NCBI RefSeq assembly: GCF_017356035.1
Contig: NZ_JAFIQX010000021.1
Location: 1-33,654, forward strand
DNA from: Longitalea luteola
GTDB taxonomy: Bacteria; Bacteroidota; Bacteroidia; Chitinophagales; Chitinophagaceae
Direction of reading: 5' to 3'
DNA length: 33,654 bases
Notes under the pieces: model-generated
Told to the model about the DNA's origin: nothing
What the model saw: the letters and a program-made list of their open reading frames with translations, nothing else
The model's database searches: none
Part shown: positions 6,602 through 13,848 of the stretch, one piece after another
Layout of the letters: each line of letters opens with the position of its first letter
Position numbering within the stretch: the stretch's first letter is position 1
Translations under genes and position numbers: made by a program

Positions 6602-9600
6602 TCAAAATGAACACCTGAAACTCAAACCTATACTTCTCGTAGCCGGCATGGCAAATACATCGATGCCCTGCAGCCCGTTGCCGGTGCTCATGCTTAGTTC
6701 AGGATCATACGGTGCTTCCTTTTTAAAGAAGAAGAGGTTGCGCGCTACCAGCGACAGACGCATGTCTTTTATCACCTTAAGCTTTGAGGGCACTTTGTAA
6801 CCTACTGATAGTTCGCGCAACCTGATGTTGGTGGCATCGTACATGTAGTATTCGGTTATACCTGCACGCCCGCCAACGGTAGAATAGAATGTTTCCGCCG
6901 GAATAGCGCCACCCCACTTGCCACCACTTAGTTTGGTGGCATCTATCATTACTCCACCGCTATTACGGGCGTCTGCCGTTACTTTTGATACGCCGTATTC
7001 ATCCAGAACCGCCTGCGTGATACTCATTACTTTACCACCAAAGCGGCCATCGATGAGTGCTGTTATAATAAAATCTTTAATTTCTACTGTATTGTTCCAG
7101 CCCGCCAGGAAATCCGGGTTGGGGTTGCCCAGGAATTTGAAACCTCCGGTTTGTGGTTTGCCGTTGTCATCAACCATGATAGAACCGTCGGCTGCGCGTT
7201 GGAATGTTTGGCCGTAAATGTCGCCGTACGAACCGCCTTCCCTTATCCGCAGTGAGTAGTTGTTCACGCCGGCCTGCGTGATCTCGTACTGACCGCCCAG
7301 TTCTGGTAGCAATTCGATCACTTTATTACGGTTGCGCGTCATGTTCAGGCTGCTGTTCCATTTGGTAGTGCTGGTGCGAAGCACGTCATAGCCCAACGCT
7401 ATTTCAATACCCTTGTTCTCGATGTTACCGGCATTCACGAAGAACCTCGACAGACCACTGCCCAGCGGTGCGGCGAAATCAAAGTATTGATTGCGCGTAT
7501 TGGTCTTGTACCAGGTGAGATCAAGGCTTAACCGGTTGTTCAGGAATTTCCACTCCGTACCAGCTTCATAGGAGCGGGCATCTTCGGGTTTCAGGTAAGC
7601 GCCCAGGTAAGGACCTGTTTGTATAGAACCGTAATTGCCCGACATAATGGTATTGGTTGGCAGGGTAGAAAATGCTTCTACGTCATTACCCACTTTGGCA
7701 TACGAGAATCGAACCTTGCTGTAATTGATGAAGGCCGGCAGTTTGACGAGGTCGCTCACGATGGTGTTGATACCGGCAGAAAAATATGGATAGCCGCTGT
7801 TTTCTTTGGGGGTGAACGCCAGGGTAGAGGACCAGTCGTTCCGCGCAGTAAGATCGATGAACACTTTTTCATCGAGATCGAAGGTAGCAGTGGCGAAGAT
7901 CGATTGAACCTGGCGGCGCAATCCGCTCGGTTGTGCGATCAGTGCCGGGTTAAGGTTCAGATTGCCGAGCGTAAAAATGTTGGCAAAACGCAGGTCGCTG
8001 CCCTTTGAATCGAAGAAAGCGCGGTCCTGTTGCTGATCATTGATGCTGCTGCCCGCATTGAAGCTGAAGCCGATCTTGTCGGTGATGTTCACATTACCCG
8101 AAACAATTACATCGCCATATAATAGGGTACGGGTTAATTTGTCATAGGTATACCGGCCATTGAAATCGGCCAGCGTGATCTGGGTGGAAGCGTATGCTTT
8201 TAATTCGTAATTGTCGTAATTGCGGTTCACACTGCCGCGTGCCTGCACGTTCAGCCATTTGGTAATGGGATATTTCAGTGTGATAGAAGCAAACAGGTTG
8301 TCTTTTTTGCCCACGTTGATATCGCGGTTGAGGATCCAGTAGGGGTTTTGCTGGTTGTCTGACCCTACCAGTTCTTTGTCGTGGTTGATATTCCACCAGT
8401 TCTGCAAATTCGTGATACGGGTAGGTGACCAGTATTCATATTCTTTATACTGATCGAAGTTCAAACCTCTGGGAAAAAGATAAAGGCCGGTAAGCGGGTT
8501 GTAATACAATCCTGTTGAAGGCCGGTTATGTGTTTTCTGGGTGCTGAAAATAATATTTGCATCCACGTTCAGCTTGTCGTTAAAGAATCTGGAAGTCTGG
8601 CGGAAGTTGAACGTATGCTGTTTGAATTCGCTGGTGGGCATAATACCGTTGTTGTTGGTATTGGAATACGAGAAATAGGTTTGCGCCTTGTCGTTTCCGG
8701 CGGTAAATGCCAGTGTATTGATAAACGTTTTACCGGTGCTGAAAAAGGGTTTTACATGATCGGGGTTCGAACCGGCAGGGCCCCAGCTGTAAATATTATC
8801 CTTACCCGTTTGGTTGTAGCTGTACTGCAGCTCAGGATAGTACATGGGTTTTTCTACCGTGAAGCTGGAAGAGAAATCCACTTTGGCGGTGCCTGCACGG
8901 CCTTTCCTGGTAGTGATCATGATCACGCCATTACCGGCCTGGCTGCCATATAACGCGGCCGCAGAAGCGCCTTTCAACACGGTCATGCTTTCAATATCTT
9001 CCGGGTTCAGGGAGCTGAGCACATCGCCCGCATCACGGCCGGGCGCATTGATGCCACCGCTTTCGCCCCATACGTTAATAGGTTGTGAGCTGGAGAAATT
9101 GGTCAGCGGCACGCCATCTATAACATACAGCGGCTGGTTTTCCCGGGTTGATTTTTGTCCGCGCAGGATCACGCGCACAGAACCGCCCAGGCCGGAAGCG
9201 CTGGGATTGATCTGTAACCCCGGTACTTTGCCATTGAGGCTGTTCATGGGGTTCATGTTCTTTACGGTGGTGAGCTCGGCGTTATTGATCTTTGTGGTGC
9301 TGTAGGTAAGGCTTTTCTGGCGGCGTTGAATACCCAGGGCCGTTACAACCAGCTCGCCCAGTTGTTGTGAGTTTACCGTTAAGGCAATTTGTAGGGGTTT
9401 GTCATCGTTTACTGTGATCTGCCGCGAAGCATAGCCGATATTGGTGATGACGAGAATGTCGCCTTTGTCGGCATCGATGGTAAATTCCCCATTGGCATCG
9501 GTGCTGGTGCCGCGGCGGGTCCCTTTCACCTGCACGTTGGCGCCGGCAACCGGTTCTCCTTTGTCATTCACAATTCTACCTTTAATGGGTATGGGCGGCG

Positions 9601-10024
9601 GTGGTGGCGTTTTGGTATGATCTGGTGTTTCTGTGGCCGGGCGTTTTGTGATCACCACGGTACTGCCCTGTACACTGTATTCAAAAGGCGCGCCGGTGAG
9701 GCATTGCTGTAATACGTCATTAAGGGGAGCATTCTTTACATGGATGGAAACCTTTTGCAGGCCTTCAAAAAGATCTTCGCAATATACTATTGACACACCT
9801 GTTTGCCTGGAAACCGCTTTAAATACCTTTTGCACCGGTACATTCTTAAGCGATAAGGTAACAGTTTGCCCACTGGTATGGGCAACTGCATGCAGGCATG
9901 TGACGAATAACAGGAATGTGGTTAATTTCATGACCTTAAGCAGTTTGTGCGTTTCCCGGTCGGCCGACCAGGACTTAAACCCGTTTGTATATCTACGCAA
10001 ACGGATTTTAGCAGTTATTTGCAT
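6602..10024 (-). CDS. SusC/RagA-family TonB-linked outer membrane transporter with STN domain, locus 1
   Basis: A 1140-residue outer-membrane importer driven by TonB. The order is: a leader with its signal peptide at MKLTTFLLFVTCLHAVAHTS (from residue 32), an STN signalling domain (about 53-122, TLSLKNVPVQKVFKAVS), a CarboxypepD_reg-like domain (about 147-215, KGRIVNDKGEPVAGANV), a plug with the SusC hallmark PLYVIDGVPL and VLKGASAAALYGSQAGNGV, then the barrel ending in an aromatic residue (FRCSF). The STN domain marks it as a sensor able to signal to FecR. I keep the MQITAKIRLRR start because susC2 has the same kind of start and an equivalent upstream sequence, although translation from M32 is possible. 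It lies downstream of fecR1 and upstream of susD1. Confidence 0.95.
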   Translation of the reverse strand: MQITAKIRLRRYTNGFKSWSADRETHKLLKVMKLTTFLLFVTCLHAVAHTSGQTVTLSLKNVPVQKVFKAVSRQTGVSIVYCEDLFEGLQKVSIHVKNAPLNDVLQQCLTGAPFEYSVQGSTVVITKRPATETPDHTKTPPPPPIPIKGRIVNDKGEPVAGANVQVKGTRRGTSTDANGEFTIDADKGDILVITNIGYASRQITVNDDKPLQIALTVNSQQLGELVVTALGIQRRQKSLTYSTTKINNAELTTVKNMNPMNSLNGKVPGLQINPSASGLGGSVRVILRGQKSTRENQPLYVIDGVPLTNFSSSQPINVWGESGGINAPGRDAGDVLSSLNPEDIESMTVLKGASAAALYGSQAGNGVIMITTRKGRAGTAKVDFSSSFTVEKPMYYPELQYSYNQTGKDNIYSWGPAGSNPDHVKPFFSTGKTFINTLAFTAGNDKAQTYFSYSNTNNNGIMPTSEFKQHTFNFRQTSRFFNDKLNVDANIIFSTQKTHNRPSTGLYYNPLTGLYLFPRGLNFDQYKEYEYWSPTRITNLQNWWNINHDKELVGSDNQQNPYWILNRDINVGKKDNLFASITLKYPITKWLNVQARGSVNRNYDNYELKAYASTQITLADFNGRYTYDKLTRTLLYGDVIVSGNVNITDKIGFSFNAGSSINDQQQDRAFFDSKGSDLRFANIFTLGNLNLNPALIAQPSGLRRQVQSIFATATFDLDEKVFIDLTARNDWSSTLAFTPKENSGYPYFSAGINTIVSDLVKLPAFINYSKVRFSYAKVGNDVEAFSTLPTNTIMSGNYGSIQTGPYLGAYLKPEDARSYEAGTEWKFLNNRLSLDLTWYKTNTRNQYFDFAAPLGSGLSRFFVNAGNIENKGIEIALGYDVLRTSTTKWNSSLNMTRNRNKVIELLPELGGQYEITQAGVNNYSLRIREGGSYGDIYGQTFQRAADGSIMVDDNGKPQTGGFKFLGNPNPDFLAGWNNTVEIKDFIITALIDGRFGGKVMSITQAVLDEYGVSKVTADARNSGGVMIDATKLSGGKWGGAIPAETFYSTVGGRAGITEYYMYDATNIRLRELSVGYKVPSKLKVIKDMRLSLVARNLFFFKKEAPYDPELSMSTGNGLQGIDVFAMPATRSIGLSFRCSF

Positions 10025-10031
10025 AACTTTG
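10024..10031 (+). promoter_or_regulatory. Antisense -7 promoter box on the susC1 start codon
   Basis: The plus strand reads TAACTTTG, an exact TAnnTTTG match, covering the susC1 start codon in antisense. The same box is at the same place in susC2. No TTTG -33 element is found at the standard spacing. The alternative reading is that the complementary CAAA-rich sequence is simply an A-rich translation-initiation region. Confidence 0.4.
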
Positions 10032-10037
10032 TTTGGT

Positions 10038-10122
10038 TTGGTGATTGAATAAATGATTCCTCAACAGACTTGTTTATTGTTACTGAACCTGCCGTTTCGT
10101 CTGGCCACGAAGCGGCTTTTTT
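10038..10122 (+). ncRNA. Candidate antisense RNA over the susC1 leader (DonS-like)
   Basis: Predicted from an antisense TAnnTTTG box at 10024-10031 and a strong terminator ending at 10122. The RNA would be about 85 nt and fully complementary to the susC1 5' leader from just above the start codon. In Bacteroides fragilis, DonS and related RNAs of similar size lie antisense to the leader of susC-like genes in ECF/anti-sigma loci and repress them. The match here is positional, not by sequence; expression is unproven and the start site is approximate. Confidence 0.4.
10091..10122 (+). terminator. Plus-strand rho-independent terminator in the susC1 leader
   Basis: Stem 10091-10100 pairs with 10107-10116 (GCCGTTTCGT with ACGAAGCGGC, one G-T wobble) around the loop ctggcc, followed by six T on the plus strand (10117-10122). 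On the minus strand, where susC1 is transcribed, no T-run follows the hairpin. No plus-strand protein gene lies upstream, so it most likely ends an antisense RNA. Confidence 0.7.
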
Positions 10123-10506
10123 ATAGGCACCGGTAACTTCGCAAAACAACTGATATTTATCAGGCATACTCATTTCCGTTTTCCGCGTTTTGCGTTAAGC
10201 GTTTTGCTCAACAACTGGCAAATAAGCTTCCGGTAGTGATGGCTGCTTTTAAATATATGCTGACTGTTGTTGATCGATGCACTTATTCTCAATGTTAAAA
10301 CCCTGCAACCCTCCCGATGAATCGGGAGCATGCTCCTAACAACCTTCTGCCTATTGCCAATTGTGTCTTGCTTTAGTTCAATTAGCTAACGTGATAATTT
10401 GATAATGTGATAATGCTTCCAAAGCGGAAGTTGCCTACAAAGGGCTAACCTCACGCGAAGCACTCACATAGCCTGTATTTAATAATCAAATTATCGGATT
10501 ATCACA
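10123..10506. other. fecR1-susC1 intergenic region with inverted 8-bp array
   Basis: No gene is visible. Short gttttgc/gttaagc heptamers lie near 10190-10210. A compact palindrome pair lies at 10311-10336 (CTCCCGAT-ga-ATCGGGAG overlapping GGAGCATGCTCC). An 8-bp word array, gataattt, gataatgt, gataatgc (10393-10416), faces its complement at 10482-10511; 10401-10414 and 10498-10511 are a perfect 14-bp inverted match. The right arm runs into the last codons of fecR1. It would sit in the fecR1-susC1 transcript as a long stem-loop. Confidence 0.65.
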
Positions 10507-11718
10507 TTATCTAATTACTGTTAGCGTTTTGCCTTCCAGTTTGAAATGCACGCCATAGTTCTCCAGCATTTTTAAAATGTTCGAGAGATTCAGGTTGCGA
10601 CTGATACGGCCGCCGTATTTTTCATTAGCTGTTTTAGTTTCATATTTAATATCTACATCGTACCAGCGGCTGATCTGCCGCATGATAGTTTTGATATCGG
10701 TATCATCGAATTCGAACCAGCCATTCTTCCATGCCATTACCTGTTCAATATCCGGTGAATGGTCAATGGTCAATGGTGAATTCGTTGCCATCACAGCCTG
10801 TTCCCCCGGGCGCAGGATGACTTGCTGATGGTCATTTTTTGCCGGTTGCCGATTGCCGATTGACGATTGTCGATTGTCGACTGCCGATTGTCGTACTTTC
10901 ACCGAGCCTTCCAGTAACGTTGTTTTAACGGTCTCTTCATCACTATAGGCATTCACATTGAAATGAGTGCCCAGCACTTCTATATGCTGTGTCCGTGTTT
11001 TTACATGAAAAGGCTTGCGGGTATTTTTGGCAACCTCAAAGTATCCTTCGCCATCCAGTTCCACCTCCCGCTTTTCACCCGTAAAAGCAGTGGGGAAGCG
11101 AAGCGAGCTCGCTGAGTTCAGCCATACTTTCGTTCCATCGGCCAGTATCAGTTGGTATTGATTACCGCGGGCGGTAGATACCTTATTGTAGACCACGGCC
11201 TCTCCACTCGCACCTGCCGCGGGGGAGGAAGAAGAGTAGGAGACCATACCTTTTATATTGATTACGGTTGCTCCACCCTGTTGGGAGATGGTGCCACTGG
11301 CAGAATCCAGGATGATCGTTCTTCCATCAGCTAATGTAAGGACTGCTGCATCACGTCCGGGCGGAAGATCATGCGGTTTCGCTTTTGTCGTTTTGGTTGA
11401 AGCGGTGGTAGTAGGAGGTTCTTTCAGCAGCCAGAAATAACTGCCGGCGCCGATTACAGCCAGGATCACCGCTGCTGCTGCAACGAGGCGATAATTTATT
11501 TTCCTGATGGGTATTGCTTTGTTGCCCCCAGCCCACAGGCTGGCTGCGATCTGCGAATACATGACCTCCTTCACGGCTGCTTCTTCTTCCGCTGACAGGT
11601 CTGTATTGCCCGCCTTTTCAAGGCGGCGGTAATATTCTTCTATCAATGCTTTTTCCGCAGCACTGGCAGTGCCGTCCTGGTACTTATCCAATATCCTGAA
11701 AAATGATTGCTTGTCCAT
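10507..11718 (-). CDS. FecR-family anti-sigma factor with DUF4974, locus 1
   Basis: An inner-membrane anti-sigma factor relaying the signal from the SusC STN domain to an ECF sigma factor. The 403-residue protein has a cytoplasmic N-terminus (about 1-75, sigma binding), one membrane helix (about 77-97, RLVAAAAVILAVIGAGSYFW), a periplasmic FecR domain (about 180-290; TARGNQYQLILADGTKVWLN, EVLGTHFNVNAYSDEE) and a C-terminal DUF4974 domain (about 335-403; WKNGWFEFDDTDIKTIMRQI). Compared with the FecR of locus 2, it carries an extra stretch of about 20 residues after the GSVKV strand (RQSAVDN, RQSSIGN, RQPAKND), encoded by an in-frame heptamer array. No sigma gene precedes it; the likely partner is at 3576-4151. 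Confidence 0.93.
   Translation of the reverse strand: MDKQSFFRILDKYQDGTASAAEKALIEEYYRRLEKAGNTDLSAEEEAAVKEVMYSQIAASLWAGGNKAIPIRKINYRLVAAAAVILAVIGAGSYFWLLKEPPTTTASTKTTKAKPHDLPPGRDAAVLTLADGRTIILDSASGTISQQGGATVINIKGMVSYSSSSPAAGASGEAVVYNKVSTARGNQYQLILADGTKVWLNSASSLRFPTAFTGEKREVELDGEGYFEVAKNTRKPFHVKTRTQHIEVLGTHFNVNAYSDEETVKTTLLEGSVKVRQSAVDNRQSSIGNRQPAKNDHQQVILRPGEQAVMATNSPLTIDHSPDIEQVMAWKNGWFEFDDTDIKTIMRQISRWYDVDIKYETKTANEKYGGRISRNLNLSNILKMLENYGVHFKLEGKTLTVIR
10752..10786. repeat. Short heptamer array inside fecR1
   Basis: On the plus strand it reads ccggtga, atggtca, atggtca, atggtga, attcgtt. It encodes part of TNSPLTIDHSPD in the FecR linker ahead of the DUF4974 domain. The coding frame is kept. 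Confidence 0.6.
10841..10896. repeat. Eight-unit heptamer array inserted in fecR1
   Basis: Eight consecutive heptamers: gccggtt, gccgatt, gccgatt, gacgatt, gtcgatt, gtcgact, gccgatt, gtcgtac. Three units make 21 bp, so the protein gains a 7-residue repeat (RQSAVDN, RQSSIGN, RQPAKND). The locus 2 FecR goes directly from KVKVTGNERQ to VVLNPGEQA at the matching place, so this array looks like an insertion into a surface turn of the FecR domain. Confidence 0.8.
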
Positions 11719-12025
11719 ACTACTTATTATATGTACCAGATCAGTGGCACCACCCTACGGATGTGGATAAACTTTTTAAAAAAAATATTAACTGCCTTTC
11801 ATTCAGACCTGCTAATTATTTTTTGCACGGTCATTGAACTTTTAAAAGCGTATGATAGTAACACCGGTAGGCGGAAAATATTAAGAAGGTAGCGTTAATA
11901 AATTTGCAGGCAGGAGTTAACACATAAGAATTACGAAGCAGCGAGAGCAAGTATGAAGTTCAGTTTGATGATTGATTGTAAAAAGGCCGCAAGCTTTTTG
12001 GGGAGACAGGCTGATAGTTGGCAAT
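11719..12025. other. Gap upstream of fecR1
   Basis: No gene is recognised. There is no CAAAnnTA (minus-strand -7 box) near the fecR1 start, so its promoter is not identified. A plus-strand TAAATTTG occurs at 11899-11906 but has no plus-strand gene to serve. A short A/T-flanked hairpin at 11980-11999 is listed separately. Confidence 0.5.
11980..11999 (-). terminator. Possible terminator downstream of the BNR gene
   Basis: Seven-pair hairpin with one bulge: AAAAAG-GC, loop cgcaa, GCTTTTT. The T residues lie inside the stem arm, so it is weak by itself, but it follows the larger hairpin at 12026-12074 in the direction of transcription. Confidence 0.4.
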
Positions 12026-12074
12026 GACATTGAGCAGGTGCAGTGGGTGAAATTACTGCCGCCTGCTCAATGTC
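12026..12074 (-). terminator. Long hairpin just after the BNR gene stop
   Basis: A perfect 13-bp arm pair, GACATTGAGCAGG (12026-12038) with CCTGCTCAATGTC (12062-12074), is extended by GCAGT/ACTGC inside, with a loop of about 10 nt. It begins 9 bp after the BNR gene stop. No T-run follows directly, so it may protect the 3' end of the mRNA or act with the hairpin at 11980-11999. Confidence 0.55.
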
Positions 12075-12082
12075 CTATTAAG

Positions 12083-13165
12083 TTATTCTGCAAATTGAAC
12101 TGAATAGATCATTGGTAAATAATTGTTGATCACCTGCCAATGCTCTCCGCGATCGGGGGAGAAGAATAAATTGCCGGTGGTAGTGCCGAAAACAACGGCG
12201 TCGCCATTACTGACCAGCGCATGGCGGTATACAATATCAAAACAATTTTCCTGGGGTAATCCGTTGCGCAACTGTTTCCAGGTCTTGCCGCCATCATCGG
12301 TTCTACAAATAACGAGCGCGCCTTTGATCGCTGTACGGTTTACATCGCTATCGGCGGGGGCTACCCAGGCCTGGTCGGGATTGTCGTCGGCTACGGCAAT
12401 GGCAAAACCAAAACGGGCAGGACCCTCAGCTTCACTTACTTCCTGCCAGCTCCGCGCGCCATCGGTACTGCGGAAGATACCGCAATGGTTCTGCTGCCAC
12501 AAGGCATCAGGATTAGAGGGCGCTGCTACCACAATATGTGGGTCATGACCCGTTTCCTGGTTTGGGTCGGGCAGAAAATCGGCCCGTAATCCTTTGTTGC
12601 AGATAGCCCAGCTCTTGCCGCCATCGGTGGTTTCAAAAACGCCGGCGCAGCTGATGCCTATATGAATATGATCTTCATTGCGCGGGTCTACGATAATAGA
12701 ATGAATACCCGGCAGGTCGCGGCCACCGCCAAACCAGCCGTCTTTACGGGTGGGGTGCTGCCATAAAGATTCAACCAGTTGAAAGCTGTTGCCTTCATCT
12801 TCACTGACGAACAAACCACCGGGATCGGTGCCGATCCATAACCGGGATGAATAGTTTTTTCCACCATGCGCCATCGACCACATATACCGGGTAGTAGCCG
12901 GCACTCCGTCTTTCACTTCTTCACCTTCAGGATAGGCCGGCGCAATCACTTCTTCCCACGTTTGTCCCCTGTCTTTTGAGCGTTGCAGTTTTACACCCCA
13001 ATGACCGTGATCCTGGCAGGCCCACCAGGTGCCGTTACGCGGATCGGCATAGGCGATTGAAATGGGTACGCCTTCAAAAGAACAATTCTCCAGGATCCAT
13101 TTGTTGTTCTGAAAGCGATAGGCAATAAAACCTTTGCGGGTTCCTAATAATAAGGTAGATTTCAT
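12083..13165 (-). CDS. BNR-repeat beta-propeller protein (exo-alpha-sialidase-like fold)
   Basis: A 360-residue protein, starting MKSTLLLGTRKGF, with at least six Asp-box (BNR) motifs of the SxDxGxxW type: SKDRGQTW, SEDEGNSF, TTDGGKSW, STDGARSW, RTDDGGKTW and SPDRGEHW. These form the turns of a beta-propeller. No signal peptide is seen with this start, so it is probably cytoplasmic. The fold is shared with sialidases and Vps10-type receptors, but the sialidase arginine triad cannot be recognised, so enzyme activity should not be assumed. The open frame reaches 13210; I chose the ATG at 13165 because the added 15 residues are not conserved-looking. It lies 86 bp downstream of a MoaD-like gene and is probably co-transcribed with it. 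Confidence 0.82.
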   Translation of the reverse strand: MKSTLLLGTRKGFIAYRFQNNKWILENCSFEGVPISIAYADPRNGTWWACQDHGHWGVKLQRSKDRGQTWEEVIAPAYPEGEEVKDGVPATTRYMWSMAHGGKNYSSRLWIGTDPGGLFVSEDEGNSFQLVESLWQHPTRKDGWFGGGRDLPGIHSIIVDPRNEDHIHIGISCAGVFETTDGGKSWAICNKGLRADFLPDPNQETGHDPHIVVAAPSNPDALWQQNHCGIFRSTDGARSWQEVSEAEGPARFGFAIAVADDNPDQAWVAPADSDVNRTAIKGALVICRTDDGGKTWKQLRNGLPQENCFDIVYRHALVSNGDAVVFGTTTGNLFFSPDRGEHWQVINNYLPMIYSVQFAE

Positions 13166-13251
13166 ATAGCAATCATTTATTGAAGTTGAAAAGAATAGAA
13201 GGTTCGCCACGCTTCCTGGTGATACTGATGTATGTGGTGCACCTGATTTAT

Positions 13252-13524
13252 TTATCCGCCCGATAGCGCCTGCATAATATAGATCTCGCTGTTTTCGTGG
13301 AAGGGATCGCTCAGGGATGCACGGTCCTTGATCATCACGCCGTCGATAAAGATATTCACATGCTGCCGCAGACGGCCCTGGTCATCCAGCACATACCGGG
13401 TTACGCCGGGATAGCTGGCTTCTATTTCAGCCAGCACTGCTTTCAATGTCTTTCCACCCGCTTTGGTATCGGTAAGTTTCGGAAAGAATCTTTTTAATGC
13501 GTATGTGAATTTTACTAAAGCCAT
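13252..13524 (-). CDS. MoaD/ThiS-family ubiquitin-like sulfur carrier protein
   Basis: A 90-residue beta-grasp protein ending in SGG, the di-glycine tail that is adenylated and thiocarboxylated in MoaD, ThiS and related carriers. VKFTYALKRFFP begins the fold, and HVNIFIDGVMIKDRASLSDPFHENSEIYIMQALSGG is the typical second half with the D...L.D.D-like loop. No MoaE, MoeB/ThiF or thiazole gene lies nearby, so it is unlikely to be simply the molybdopterin MoaD. It heads a two-gene unit with the BNR propeller protein. MALVKFTY is taken as the start because it gives the normal family length. Confidence 0.85.
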   Translation of the reverse strand: MALVKFTYALKRFFPKLTDTKAGGKTLKAVLAEIEASYPGVTRYVLDDQGRLRQHVNIFIDGVMIKDRASLSDPFHENSEIYIMQALSGG

Positions 13525-13531
13525 AAATACT

Positions 13532-13742
13532 GCTTAACGCTTAACGCTGAACGCTTAACGCTCAACGCTGAATACCGCTGAACGCTTAACGCTTAACGCT
13601 TGTTATTCATAGGCGCTTCGCGCCATGGGTTTAACGTTTTACACGAAATGTTCTACGCCTGTCCGCAGGCCGGTTTTGCCTTTTGAGTTCTGCGTTTCGC
13701 GTTTTGCCTTCCGCCTTTAGCCTTTAGCCTTCCGCCTTTTGC
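13532..13742. repeat. Composite heptamer element, copy 2
   Basis: The left arm (13532-13604) repeats gcttaac, gcttaac, gctgaac, gcttaac, gctcaac, gctgaat, then after 3 nt gctgaac, gcttaac, gcttaac, gcttgtt. A hairpin GGCGC-TTC-GCGCC sits at 13612-13624. The right arm (13673-13742) is ten heptamers from gttttgc to cttttgc. The left arm, linker (cttgtta...ataggcgct) and right arm are in the same order and orientation as at 4258-4400, so the two sites are copies of one element type. They flank the block from susD1 to the MoaD-like gene. Confidence 0.8.
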
Positions 13743-13848
13743 CTAACTAAGCTACTGAATAATTCAAAAGGGGCGGTGGGGCTGCCTGTAAAAATTGATC
13801 AACCGGGAAACCCGCTACCCAAAGCTGGATTTTACACGATCAAAGTTA

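Noticed and set aside
8528-9305. Plus-strand open frames of more than 100 codons inside susC1
   Set aside because: They lie antisense to a clear SusC reading frame and have no recognisable domain; similar shadows occur opposite the other large genes.
10311-10336. Palindrome CTCCCGAT-ga-ATCGGGAG as a terminator
   Set aside because: No T-run follows on either strand, so it is only recorded as a palindrome in the gap.
11899-11906. Plus-strand TAAATTTG promoter box
   Set aside because: No plus-strand gene or terminator lies downstream before 14209, so a chance match is more likely.
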